A DNA stretch of 64,000 nt from Polaribacter sp. SA4-12 (GTDB lineage Bacteria; Bacteroidota; Bacteroidia; Flavobacteriales; Flavobacteriaceae). The notes under the pieces are model-generated. The model worked only from the letters and a program-made list of their open reading frames with translations. It made no database searches and was not told the DNA's origin. The translations under genes and the position numbers were made by a program. The DNA is taken from the NCBI RefSeq assembly GCF_002163675.1, contig NZ_CP019334.1, forward strand, positions 3,205,501 through 3,269,500. Reading direction: 5' to 3'. This document shows, in pieces, positions 26,986-36,202 of the stretch. The number at the start of each line of letters is the position of its first letter. The stretch's first letter is position 1.

Positions 26986-27417
26986 TTGAATAATCAAAAA
27001 AAAGATAACAGAATGATTTCATTCATAGAAAAATATAGAGAACCTTTAACAAAAGGAATGGCAATATTGGTTTTAATTGCTTCTTTTGTATTTGACTTAA
27101 TTGGGAAGATTTTTGTTAATTTTTTTAATATTAATGAAACTATGGGGTGGAAATTGAGTATTATGAATACTTGGGTTGATAATATTCCACTCTTTTCACT
27201 TCTTATTTTTTCTGGATTATATCTGTTCTTTTTATTTTTTAAAATTAAAACAAATTTGATTCTATCAGTGTTTCACCTTTTTCTTATTTCATTAAGTTCG
27301 TTTTTGTTTAATTTTTGGGAATTAGACTTACGTTTTATTCTTTCTGTAATTTGTCTTTCTGTTCTGATTTTTGGAGCAAACCTATTTAAAAGCTTCGTTA
27401 ATAAGGATGTTGTTTAA
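26986..27417 (+). CDS. Hypothetical membrane protein, 143 aa
   Basis: Not recognised. Four predicted membrane helices (about residues 21-42, 68-86, 92-112 and 117-135) with short loops. TTG 26986 is the longest start; an in-frame ATG at 27013 (MISFIEKYREP) would give 134 residues and is also plausible. It follows the NlpC/P60 gene by 29 bp on the same strand. Confidence 0.65.
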   Translation: MNNQKKDNRMISFIEKYREPLTKGMAILVLIASFVFDLIGKIFVNFFNINETMGWKLSIMNTWVDNIPLFSLLIFSGLYLFFLFFKIKTNLILSVFHLFLISLSSFLFNFWELDLRFILSVICLSVLIFGANLFKSFVNKDVV

Positions 27418-27526
27418 TAAATAAGTTACATCATATTTATTAAAACCATTGATTTTTTTGTCTATAAACGTTGTAACTTTCTATTGATAAAATTATTAAA
27501 GTTATTTTCACTAACTTTAACTTGCT

Positions 27527-29545
27527 ATGAAAAGGTTACTCAATTATTTACCCTTGCATTTTGTTGTGCTTGGAATTCTAGGAATATGTTTCCAGTTTTT
27601 TACTCAATTTTGGAATTTTAACTTTAGAGAAACCCTATTTTTGTTAGGTTTTCTAACGATGCTTGTCTTCGAAATTAATAATAGAGTTTTAAGAACATTC
27701 GTTACCTTCTTACTCTTTTTTTTTATCGGCGTTTCATCAGTATTTATTAATGATAATAGGAATTACGATTCGTTTTATGAACATCATTTAGAAGAAAATT
27801 CAACTGTAATTCTTCAGATTCGTACGATTCTAAAGCCAGGAAATTATTATAATAAATATGAAGCGAATGTTATTAAAATTGATGGTGTAAAAACTACTGG
27901 TATTGTGCTGTTAAATATTAAAAGAGATAGTGTTTCTACTAGTTTAAAAGTTGATAATCAAATACTTTTAAAGCCTATTTTAAAAGAGTTAATTCCGTCA
28001 TTAAATCCACATCAATTTGATTATAAATCATATTTAGCTAAACAGGGAATTCATCATCAATTATTTACAGAGAAGCATCAGTTTTTAAAGTTAAATTCAA
28101 CTACAACTACTTTGTTTGGTTTGTCAGCAAAGTTTAGAAATCGAATTCAAGAATCATTAAAGAAATATAATTTTAAGAATAACGAGTTAGCCGTAATTAA
28201 TGCGTTATTATTAGGACAAAGACAAGATATTTCGAAAGAATTAATAAGAGATTATCAAAGAGCAGGAGCAGTCCATATTTTGGCAGTTTCAGGTTTACAT
28301 GTTGGTGTTATTTTATTGATTTTATCTTTCCTTTTTAAACCTGTTGAAAAATTAAAGTACGGTAAGTTTATTAAAACGGTTATCATTGTTTTTTTACTTT
28401 GGATGTTTGCCTTTATCGCAGGTCTTTCTGCATCGGTAGTTAGAGCAGTTACCATGTTTACTTTTTTAGCCATAGGAATGTCTTTTAGAAGAAAAAATGT
28501 AGTTGAATTTTCATTTATTTCCTCAATGTTTTTCTTATTGTTGATAAAACCTATGTTTTTGTTTGATGTTGGTTTTCAGCTAAGTTATTTAGCCGTTTTT
28601 GGAATTCTTTGGACACAACCAAAAATTTATGCTATTTGGAAACCAAAATCTAAAGTTGTCGATTTTTTCTGGCAGTTATTTACAGTTTCAATTGCTGCTC
28701 AAATAGGAATATTACCTTTAAGTATTTATTATTTTCAACAATTTCCAGGATTATTCTTAGCTTCAAACTTGGTTATTATTCCTTTTTTAGGCGCAATTTT
28801 AATCGGAGGAGTTTTAGTGATGATTACTTCTCTTCTAAATATCTTACCACAGGTTTTAGCAGATTTTTACGGAATAATTATTTCCTGGATGAATGCATTT
28901 GTCAGTTGGATTTCTCATCAAGAAGAATTCTTATTTAAAGAAATTTCCATTTCATTTAATGCGATGATATGTTGGTATGCTTTTATCTTTTTAGGTATTT
29001 ATTTCTTGATTGATAAAACATCAAAAAGATTGATTTACTTTTTCATTTCTATCATTTTAATACAAAGTGTTTTTCTGTTAGAATCGAATGAAAATAAATC
29101 AAAAGAAGAAGTAATTGTTTTTCATAAAAGTAGATTCTCTATAATTGGGAAAAGAACAGGAGAACAGCTCTTTTTACAACACGATTTAGACAGTTTAAAG
29201 CTATTAAATGAAAATAGCATTAAATCATACAGTGTTGCAGAAAGTGTAACTGAAATACAAAAAATGAGCTTTAAGAACTTTATTAAGTTTTCTGATAAAG
29301 ATGTTTTATTGATAGACAGTTTAGGTATTTATCAAGTTTATGGAATGAATAAACCAATTGTTGTGTTACAATATTCGCCTAAAATAAATATGACAAGATT
29401 AATTGAAAAAATAAAACCATCAATAATAATTGCTGATGGTTCTAATTATAAAAGTTATGTTCTCCGTTGGGAAAAGATTTGTTTACAAAATCAGATTCCT
29501 TTTCATTATACAGGTCAAAAAGGAGCTTACATATTAAAAAACTAA
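27527..29545 (+). CDS. ComEC/Rec2 family competence protein
   Basis: 672-residue inner-membrane protein of the ComEC DNA-uptake channel family. An N-terminal DUF4131/OB-like region (residues 30-200) is followed by the competence domain (LLGQRQDISKELIRDYQRAGAVHILAVSGLHVGVIL, AGLSASVVRAVTMFTFLA, FDVGFQLSYLAVFGILW) with many helices. The C-terminal 170 residues lack the HxHxDH metallo-beta-lactamase motif found in classic ComEC; only a short fold remnant remains. It would carry single-stranded DNA into the cytosol. It overlaps the convergent thioredoxin gene by 4 bp. Confidence 0.9.
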   Translation: MKRLLNYLPLHFVVLGILGICFQFFTQFWNFNFRETLFLLGFLTMLVFEINNRVLRTFVTFLLFFFIGVSSVFINDNRNYDSFYEHHLEENSTVILQIRTILKPGNYYNKYEANVIKIDGVKTTGIVLLNIKRDSVSTSLKVDNQILLKPILKELIPSLNPHQFDYKSYLAKQGIHHQLFTEKHQFLKLNSTTTTLFGLSAKFRNRIQESLKKYNFKNNELAVINALLLGQRQDISKELIRDYQRAGAVHILAVSGLHVGVILLILSFLFKPVEKLKYGKFIKTVIIVFLLWMFAFIAGLSASVVRAVTMFTFLAIGMSFRRKNVVEFSFISSMFFLLLIKPMFLFDVGFQLSYLAVFGILWTQPKIYAIWKPKSKVVDFFWQLFTVSIAAQIGILPLSIYYFQQFPGLFLASNLVIIPFLGAILIGGVLVMITSLLNILPQVLADFYGIIISWMNAFVSWISHQEEFLFKEISISFNAMICWYAFIFLGIYFLIDKTSKRLIYFFISIILIQSVFLLESNENKSKEEVIVFHKSRFSIIGKRTGEQLFLQHDLDSLKLLNENSIKSYSVAESVTEIQKMSFKNFIKFSDKDVLLIDSLGIYQVYGMNKPIVVLQYSPKINMTRLIEKIKPSIIIADGSNYKSYVLRWEKICLQNQIPFHYTGQKGAYILKN

Positions 29546-30096
29546 TCTTTTGTTACTTTAAATTCAGGTTTAAAGTTCTTGTTATAAGTTTCAAACTTTT
29601 CTTTAGTCGTAATATTTTTGTGTTCGTCGTTTTTAAATAATTTTAAATATAATTCTAGCTGATTTGGATTTTGGAATCCTCTTAAAGGCATTATTAAATC
29701 TCCTTTTTCGCTCATAAACACAATAGTTGGATAGGCATTAATTCCTATGAAATTTGCAAAACCATGAGAGCTATTTCTCTTATTTTCTTTGGTTTTATCA
29801 TAATTAGGATTTCCGTAAGAATTTCCCTTAAAATTTACAGTTTCATTACCTTCACCATTAAATTTAACAGCATAGTAGTTTTTATTTACATAGTCTGCAA
29901 CATCTTTATTTTGAAAGGTTTTTTTGTCTAATAATTTACAAGGACCACACCAATTCGTGTAAACATCCATCATTATTTTTTTTGGTGTTGTCTTTTGAAG
30001 TTCTAAAGCTTCATTTAAAGAAAGCCAATTTATTTTTTGAGCTTTTGTTTGTAAGCTAAAAGCCAAAATTGTTAAAAGTAGTATTGTTTTTTTCAT
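29542..30096 (-). CDS. Exported thioredoxin-fold protein (CGPC)
   Basis: 184-residue periplasmic thioredoxin-like protein. Signal peptide MKKTILLLTILAFSLQTKA; redox motif TNWCGPCKLLDKKTF; the cis-Pro region is INAYPTIVFMSEKGD. The sequence resembles the DUF255/thioredoxin_7 type. It is probably a disulfide reductase or isomerase partner. It is a paralogue of the next gene upstream, with the shared pattern KINWLSLNEALEL / VKWLSFEEAIAL. Confidence 0.88.
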   Translation of the reverse strand: MKKTILLLTILAFSLQTKAQKINWLSLNEALELQKTTPKKIMMDVYTNWCGPCKLLDKKTFQNKDVADYVNKNYYAVKFNGEGNETVNFKGNSYGNPNYDKTKENKRNSSHGFANFIGINAYPTIVFMSEKGDLIMPLRGFQNPNQLELYLKLFKNDEHKNITTKEKFETYNKNFKPEFKVTKD

Positions 30097-30154
30097 ATTT
30101 TTTGTGATGCAAATGGTGTGCCAAGGTTTAAGTTTATGTTATTTAGAAATAAAT

Positions 30155-30673
30155 TTACAATTTACTTTTAAATTTTTTTTCAAAATCTTTCCATTTTTTT
30201 GTTTTGTAGTGTTCTTCTGAGAAAAAAACTAATACTTTTTCCATGATTTTTTTATCTAAATAACCTGGAATTTTATCTAACACTTTTTCATCCGTAGAAA
30301 GAATAATGGTGGTTGGGTAAGATAATTTTCCATCCATTAAAGTTGCTGGTAATTGGTGATAACCTCTTCTTCCTTGTTTTTGAAATTTAAAAGTATGATC
30401 ATTAAAAATAATGTCTTTTTTTTCTTCACCATCTAGCTTTACAGCGTAGAAACTTTTATTTATGTAATCTGAAATGGTTTTATTAGCATATGTGTTTAAG
30501 TCCATTTTTTTACAGTAGCCGCACCAATCTGTATAGACATCAACTAAAATAGGTTTTGGATTTTCTTTATTAAGAGCTATTGCTTCTTCAAAAGAAAGCC
30601 ATTTTACACTTTCTTGCGCATTCGAACTCAAGTAAAACAGTGTGAACGTAATAAGTAATAAATATTTCTTCAT
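30155..30673 (-). CDS. Exported thioredoxin-fold protein (CGYC)
   Basis: 172-residue paralogue of the neighbouring gene, with signal peptide, redox motif TDWCGYCKKMDLNTY and cis-Pro in LSYPTTIILSTDEKV. The two probably arose by tandem duplication and differ in the residues between the cysteines, which usually sets redox potential. Possibly co-transcribed (58 bp gap). Confidence 0.88.
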   Translation of the reverse strand: MKKYLLLITFTLFYLSSNAQESVKWLSFEEAIALNKENPKPILVDVYTDWCGYCKKMDLNTYANKTISDYINKSFYAVKLDGEEKKDIIFNDHTFKFQKQGRRGYHQLPATLMDGKLSYPTTIILSTDEKVLDKIPGYLDKKIMEKVLVFFSEEHYKTKKWKDFEKKFKSKL

Positions 30674-30718
30674 ATTAAAGTGAGTCGCAAATGATATGCC
30701 GAATTTACAATAAAAAGA

Positions 30719-30746
30719 AAAAGAGCTTTATATAAAGCTCTTTTTC
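30719..30746 (-). terminator. Terminator after the first POT transporter gene
   Basis: AAAAAGAGCTTTA-TA-TAAAGCTCTTTTT, perfect stem, 25 bp past the stop codon. Confidence 0.92.
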
Positions 30747-30770
30747 TAAGTTCTATTTTATTGAATAAAA

Positions 30771-32354
30771 TTATTTTACTCCGTGCATTAACTTCTTAAC
30801 TAATGATGTTAAGCTCATTAAAATTAAACCAGCAACAATTGGTACAATCGTAAAAATTAAGAAAAAGGTACTCATATCGTAAGTTGCAGTAATTTTATCT
30901 ATCAGACCTCCCATAGAACCGGCAGCTTTATTTCCCATACCTACTGCAATATACCAAAGTCCAAACATAACTCCAATTGTAGAGGCAGGTACAAGTTTTG
31001 ATACATAAGATAAACCAACAGGTGATAAGCATAACTCACCTAAAGTATGGAGAGAATAAGCTAATATTAACCAAATCATACTAACGGATGCTGTTTGTGC
31101 TCCTTGAGGAATTGCAGACGAACCATAGGCTAATACTCCAAAACCTAAACCCAAAAGAACTAATCCCATACCAAACTTTACAGTAGCAGCGGGATTGTAT
31201 TTACTTTCCCAAATTTTTGAAATTAATGGAGCAAAAGCAATTATGTAAAATGAATTTAAAATAGAAAACCAAGAAGCTGGAACCTCTGTTTTAACATCAC
31301 TAAATTGGTTTTTTAACATCCAAATAACTATGCACCAGATAATAGAAAAACTAATTCCTAAGAAAATATTAGATAATGCATATTTCTTAAAAGTGATTTT
31401 AAACAATTGAAATAGTACATATGTAATTATCAATAAAGGAACGACTGTTAGTAGCGTATTTGCAATTCTAAATATATTTGCAGAATTGCCTTCTAAAACT
31501 CTATTTGTATAATCTCCTGCAAAGATGGTCATTGAACCACCAGCTTGTTCAAATGCTGCCCAGAAAAAAATAGTAAAAAAAGCTAAAATACCTACAACAA
31601 TATAACGATCTCTCTGAACGTTAGCAGGAACCTTTTCTTCGGTAATTATTGTTTTTTCATTACTATTTTCAATTGCATCATTATATTCAATTGTTTTAGA
31701 TGGAGATAATCCTATACTTCCAAAAATACCTTGAGCAAACCAAAACTGCAGCATCCCAAGAAACATAAAAACACCAGCTAAACCAAATCCATAGTGCCAT
31801 CCTGCTGTTTCACCTACATAACCACATAATAAAATACCTATAAAAGCACCGGCATTAACTCCCATATAAAAAATGGTAAATGCACCGTCTTTTTTATCTT
31901 GAGCATTTTTATATATACCGTTAATAATAGAAGTGATATTTGGTTTAAATAATCCATTACCTGCTACTAAGCATCCAATACCAACATATAAACTCCAAGG
32001 AGTATTTAATGCCATTGTTGCGTGGCCAATAGTCATAATAAGTGCTCCGATAGCTACTGCCCATCTATAACCTAATAATTTATCTGCTAAATATCCTCCT
32101 ATAATTGGTGTAAAATATACAAGCATAGTATAAGTACCATATAATCCTAAAGCTTCTTCTCTAGACCATCCCCATCCTGGATTATCTCCCGTTATTGAAG
32201 AGGTTAAGAATAAAACCAAAATAGCTCGCATACCGTAGTATGAAAAACGTTCCCACATTTCGGTAAAAAACAAAACGAATAAACCAGATGGGTGTCCCAT
32301 TAATAGTTTACGATTCATATCTGAACCTTCAAATCTAATAACATTTGTACTCAT
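30771..32354 (-). CDS. POT/PTR family proton-dependent peptide transporter
   Basis: 527-residue MFS transporter for di- and tripeptides, 12-14 helices. The POT motifs are FFTEMWERFSYYGMRAILVLFL (with the ExxERF motif of helix 1), GGYLADKLLGYRWAV and FTIFYMGVNAGAF. A hydrophilic insert lies at about residues 225-250. It lies downstream of a second POT gene and a DPP-IV-type peptidase, separated from the former by a terminator. Confidence 0.95.
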   Translation of the reverse strand: MSTNVIRFEGSDMNRKLLMGHPSGLFVLFFTEMWERFSYYGMRAILVLFLTSSITGDNPGWGWSREEALGLYGTYTMLVYFTPIIGGYLADKLLGYRWAVAIGALIMTIGHATMALNTPWSLYVGIGCLVAGNGLFKPNITSIINGIYKNAQDKKDGAFTIFYMGVNAGAFIGILLCGYVGETAGWHYGFGLAGVFMFLGMLQFWFAQGIFGSIGLSPSKTIEYNDAIENSNEKTIITEEKVPANVQRDRYIVVGILAFFTIFFWAAFEQAGGSMTIFAGDYTNRVLEGNSANIFRIANTLLTVVPLLIITYVLFQLFKITFKKYALSNIFLGISFSIIWCIVIWMLKNQFSDVKTEVPASWFSILNSFYIIAFAPLISKIWESKYNPAATVKFGMGLVLLGLGFGVLAYGSSAIPQGAQTASVSMIWLILAYSLHTLGELCLSPVGLSYVSKLVPASTIGVMFGLWYIAVGMGNKAAGSMGGLIDKITATYDMSTFFLIFTIVPIVAGLILMSLTSLVKKLMHGVK

Positions 32355-32377
32355 AAAATTATATTTATTTAAAATTC

Positions 32378-32413
32378 AAAAACCTCATAAATTGAATTCA
32401 TGAGGTTTTTTTA
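32378..32413 (-). terminator. Terminator after the second POT transporter gene
   Basis: AAAACCTCAT pairs with ATGAGGTTTT around an 11-base loop, with flanking A and T runs. It lies 9 bp past the stop of the 32422-33846 gene, between the two POT genes. Confidence 0.9.
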
Positions 32414-32421
32414 TATGTTTA

Positions 32422-33846
32422 CTAATAGTCTACTAATTCGAAACCTTCTGTTTCTTCATTATTTGTTCCTTTCATATCTTCAGCACCATGTGTTAATCGT
32501 TTTAAAGGTTTTAAAACAGCAATTATTAACAGTCCAAAAATCGTACAAGTAATCGCTATACCTGTAAATACTTCAAAATCTCCAGCATTTTCAGAAAGTC
32601 CTCCAATAAAACCAGCAACTTTATTACCTAACCCTGTTGCTGCAAAATAGGCACCCATCATTAATGAAGCATATTTTAGAGGAGCTAGTTTTGTTATAAA
32701 TGACAGTGCAACTGGTGAAGCACATAACTCTCCAATAGTATGAAAAAGATAAGCTAAAATTAACCATATCATTGCAGATTTTTCTGCAACTTCATCTCCA
32801 TTCATAATTACTTCAGAAGCAGCTTTACTCATAAAGAAAAAACCAAAGGCCATAATGATTACACCTATTGCCATTTTAAATAATGAAGAAGATTCTTTTC
32901 CTTTACTTTTCCATTTATGCCAAAACCCACCAACAGCAGTTCCTAATACTATAATAAAAAAAGCATTTACAGATTGAAAAACTGCTGCAGGAATTTCATT
33001 CCCAATAAAAGGTAAAGAAAATGATAAAATTCTATTTGTTTTTTGTTCAGTGTATAAACTCATTAATCCTCCTGCTTGTTCAAAAGCACCCCAAAAAACA
33101 ATAATAATGAGAAAAGATAAAAACATTACTAGCATTCTATCTTTTTCAACTTTATTTAAAGGTTTCTTTAAGATGTCTTTATTTGGAGAGTCTGCTTTTC
33201 CAATAAAATCACCTACACTTCCTAAATATCTAATACCATACATGTATACAATTTGACCTAAAGCCATTCCAATTCCAGCTAAACCAAATCCATAATGCCA
33301 ACCATATTTCGCTGCTACAGCACCAACAATTAGGGCTCCTAAAAAGGCTCCTAAATTAATTCCGATATAGAAAACATAAAAGCCTCTATCTCTTCTGTCA
33401 TCACCTTGTTTATATAGTCCACCAACCATAGTTGATATGTTTGGTTTTAAGAAACCAACACCAATAACAATAAATATAAGACCAGTAAAAAAAGCCCATT
33501 CTGTATTTATAGCTAAAATTCCATGTCCTATGCAAAGTAAAATACCACCTAACATTACAGCTTTCTTCTGTCCGATAAACTTATCGGCAATCCAACCTCC
33601 TGGAATTGAAGTTAGATAAACAAACATTGTATAAGTTCCATAGAAAGAAAGAGTTTCTCCATTAGACCATCCAAAACCAGATTGAGGATCTCCCATTATA
33701 ATTGGAGCGGCAAGATATAATGTTAATATAGCTCGCATTCCATAATATGAAAAACGTTCCCACATTTCCACAAAAAACAATACATACAATCCTACAGGAT
33801 GCCCAAATAATTCTTTTTCATGTGGTTGTTTTACTAGGTCGTTCAT
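32422..33846 (-). CDS. POT/PTR family proton-dependent peptide transporter
   Basis: 474-residue paralogue of the previous transporter, with VLFFVEMWERFSYYGMRAILTLYL, GGWIADKFIGQKKAV and FYVFYIGINLGAFLG. It starts 11 bp after the S9 peptidase stop and so forms an operon with it: the peptidase releases dipeptides in the periplasm and the transporter imports them. Confidence 0.95.
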   Translation of the reverse strand: MNDLVKQPHEKELFGHPVGLYVLFFVEMWERFSYYGMRAILTLYLAAPIIMGDPQSGFGWSNGETLSFYGTYTMFVYLTSIPGGWIADKFIGQKKAVMLGGILLCIGHGILAINTEWAFFTGLIFIVIGVGFLKPNISTMVGGLYKQGDDRRDRGFYVFYIGINLGAFLGALIVGAVAAKYGWHYGFGLAGIGMALGQIVYMYGIRYLGSVGDFIGKADSPNKDILKKPLNKVEKDRMLVMFLSFLIIIVFWGAFEQAGGLMSLYTEQKTNRILSFSLPFIGNEIPAAVFQSVNAFFIIVLGTAVGGFWHKWKSKGKESSSLFKMAIGVIIMAFGFFFMSKAASEVIMNGDEVAEKSAMIWLILAYLFHTIGELCASPVALSFITKLAPLKYASLMMGAYFAATGLGNKVAGFIGGLSENAGDFEVFTGIAITCTIFGLLIIAVLKPLKRLTHGAEDMKGTNNEETEGFELVDY

Positions 33847-33857
33847 AAATTTATCTT

Positions 33858-36059
33858 TTATTTAGTTGATTCGTTATTTAAATTTTCTTCGATAAAATTT
33901 GTCATTTTAGTAAACAAATTTAATCGTGTATTTCTTCCTTTATAAATTCCGTGTGTTCTATCTGGAACAATAAACATATCAAATTGTTTGTTCGCTTCAA
34001 TTAAAGAATTTATCATTCTAAAACTATTTTGCACATGCACATTATCATCTCCTGTACCATGAACTAACAAGTATTTTCCTTTCAATTTTCCTGCATAATT
34101 TATTGGAGAGTTATCATCATAACCACTCGCATTTTCTTGAGGAGTTTGCATATAACGTTCTGTATAAACAGAATCGTAAAAACGCCAAGAAGTAACAGGT
34201 GCAACTGCAATTGCTGTTGTAAAGATATCATTTCCTTTTAACAAACAGTTTGTACTCATAAAACCACCGTAAGACCAACCCCAGATTCCGATATTATTGT
34301 TATCGATATAAGGAAGTTTTGCTAGTTTTTTTGCTGTTGAAATTTGATCTTCAACTTCATATTTACCTAATTCTTTTTGAGTAACTTTTTTAAATTGTGC
34401 GCCTTTAAAACCAGTTCCACGTCCATCTACACAAACAACAATAATTCCTTTTTGTGCTAACATATTATGCCAGTAATCATTGGCTCCATTCCATTTGTTT
34501 GCTACTTGTTGAGAACCAGGTCCAGAATATTGAAACATTAATAGTGGATATTTCTTGTTCTCATCAAAATCTACAGGTTTCACCATCCACATGTTTAAGT
34601 CATTTCCATTAATGTGAATTGTTGAAAATTCTTTCTGACTCATTTTGTATTCAGCTATTTCCTTTTTTAAAAGAGCATTGTCTTTTATCACTTTTAATAA
34701 TTTTCCTTTACTAGAAAAAAGTGAATAAATTGGTGGGGTTTCAGCTGATGAAAATGTGTTTATAAAGTAGTTTAAGTTTTTACTGAAGGCAGCAGTATTT
34801 TGTCCATTATTATTACTTAATAACTTTTTATTTCTTCCTTTTAAATCGATAGAATAAACACCTCTGTTAATGGATCCGTTTTCTACAGATTGATAATAAA
34901 TGGTCTTCTTCTTTTCATTAAAACCATAGTATTTCGTTACTTCCCAATTTCCTTGTGTAATTTGATTGATTAGTTTTCCACTAAAGTTATAATGATAAAC
35001 ATGGTTGTAACCATCCTTTTCGCTTGTCCATATAAAACTATTATCAGCTAAAAAAGTAAGGTTATCAGTAATATCAATATATGCCTTGTCTGTTTCATTC
35101 AATAATAAAGTAGCACTACTTTTTAAAGCATTTACTTTATGTAGATTTAAATTATTTTGATGACGATTTAAAGTAGTTGCAACTAAAACATCAGCAGCAT
35201 TAGACCATTTAATTCTTGGAATGTATTCGTAATCACCTAAAGAAATCTTCTTTGTGTTTTTAGAAGAAAGCGTAAACATGTGCAAAGTTACATCTGCATT
35301 TTTCTCTCCTGCTTTTGGATATTTAAAAACTTGTTGATTAGGATACAATTCTTTACCAACAATATCCATAGAAAAAGTAGGAACTTCAGTTTCATCAAAA
35401 CGTAAAAAAGCTAAATAAGCACCTGTACTGTTCCATTCGAAAGCTCTTACAAAAGCAAATTCTTCTTCGTAAACCCAATCTGTAATACCATTAATAATAC
35501 TGTTCTTTTTTCCATCACTTGTAACCTGTGTAATTTTATTTGACGCTACATTTTTTATGAAAATGTTATTGTCTTTAGCGTACGCTACATTTTTATTATC
35601 CGGAGAAAATACAGGTTCTTGAATTTCTTCACCAATTAAGGTTAGTTTTTTAGAAGCAATATCATAAGCATAATAAGTTCCTTTTTTTGAATGACGAAAT
35701 ATCTGTTGGAAGTTTGTTCCTAAAATTAACTTTGTTTCATCATTATTAAAACTGTAAGAAGAAAAACTTTTTAAACCTTCTAAATCTCCACTATTAACAA
35801 TAGTTGCTACTTTTTCTAGTGTTTTGTAACTGTATTTGTCTACTGATACAGTTCTTGATTTTCTATCATAATCCAATACAGCATAAAAATCACCATTCAT
35901 AGAATTTAAAGAATTCATTCTTTCTGCAGAAAATGTTCCGTTCCAGATTTTTTCTAAGGTAATTTCTTTGGTGCTTGAGGAATGTTTAGCGTTTGTTTGT
36001 GCTTCTATTTTGCAATTAGTAAGAAGTATAATTGCTACTAAAAAATATATATGCTTCAT
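33858..36059 (-). CDS. S9 family peptidase (dipeptidyl-peptidase IV-like), exported
   Basis: 733-residue periplasmic serine peptidase that removes X-Pro or X-Ala dipeptides. Signal sequence FLVAIILLTNCKIEA with a possible lipobox; an eight-bladed propeller domain (residues 40-480, with the DPP-IV Glu pair in VYEEEFAFVRAFEW); and the alpha/beta hydrolase domain with Ser in GIWGWSYGGFMS, Asp in HGTGDDNVHV and His in PDRTHGIYKG. First gene of the peptide-use operon. Confidence 0.95.
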   Translation of the reverse strand: MKHIYFLVAIILLTNCKIEAQTNAKHSSSTKEITLEKIWNGTFSAERMNSLNSMNGDFYAVLDYDRKSRTVSVDKYSYKTLEKVATIVNSGDLEGLKSFSSYSFNNDETKLILGTNFQQIFRHSKKGTYYAYDIASKKLTLIGEEIQEPVFSPDNKNVAYAKDNNIFIKNVASNKITQVTSDGKKNSIINGITDWVYEEEFAFVRAFEWNSTGAYLAFLRFDETEVPTFSMDIVGKELYPNQQVFKYPKAGEKNADVTLHMFTLSSKNTKKISLGDYEYIPRIKWSNAADVLVATTLNRHQNNLNLHKVNALKSSATLLLNETDKAYIDITDNLTFLADNSFIWTSEKDGYNHVYHYNFSGKLINQITQGNWEVTKYYGFNEKKKTIYYQSVENGSINRGVYSIDLKGRNKKLLSNNNGQNTAAFSKNLNYFINTFSSAETPPIYSLFSSKGKLLKVIKDNALLKKEIAEYKMSQKEFSTIHINGNDLNMWMVKPVDFDENKKYPLLMFQYSGPGSQQVANKWNGANDYWHNMLAQKGIIVVCVDGRGTGFKGAQFKKVTQKELGKYEVEDQISTAKKLAKLPYIDNNNIGIWGWSYGGFMSTNCLLKGNDIFTTAIAVAPVTSWRFYDSVYTERYMQTPQENASGYDDNSPINYAGKLKGKYLLVHGTGDDNVHVQNSFRMINSLIEANKQFDMFIVPDRTHGIYKGRNTRLNLFTKMTNFIEENLNNESTK

Positions 36060-36168
36060 TCAGACTTTGTATTTAATAAAACTTTGCCAAGTTTACGGAA
36101 AAATCAGCAAAAAAAGCATTTTAAAAACAGAAATCTTGATTATATCTTAATGTTTTAACAGTTTCACT

Positions 36169-36176
36169 TATCTTTG
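36169..36176 (+). promoter_or_regulatory. -7 box of the HMG-CoA reductase gene
   Basis: TATCTTTG matches TAnnTTTG and lies 26 bp before the ATG at 36203. Confidence 0.55.
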
Positions 36177-36202
36177 TTCTTGACACTTTTATACCTAAAT
36201 AA

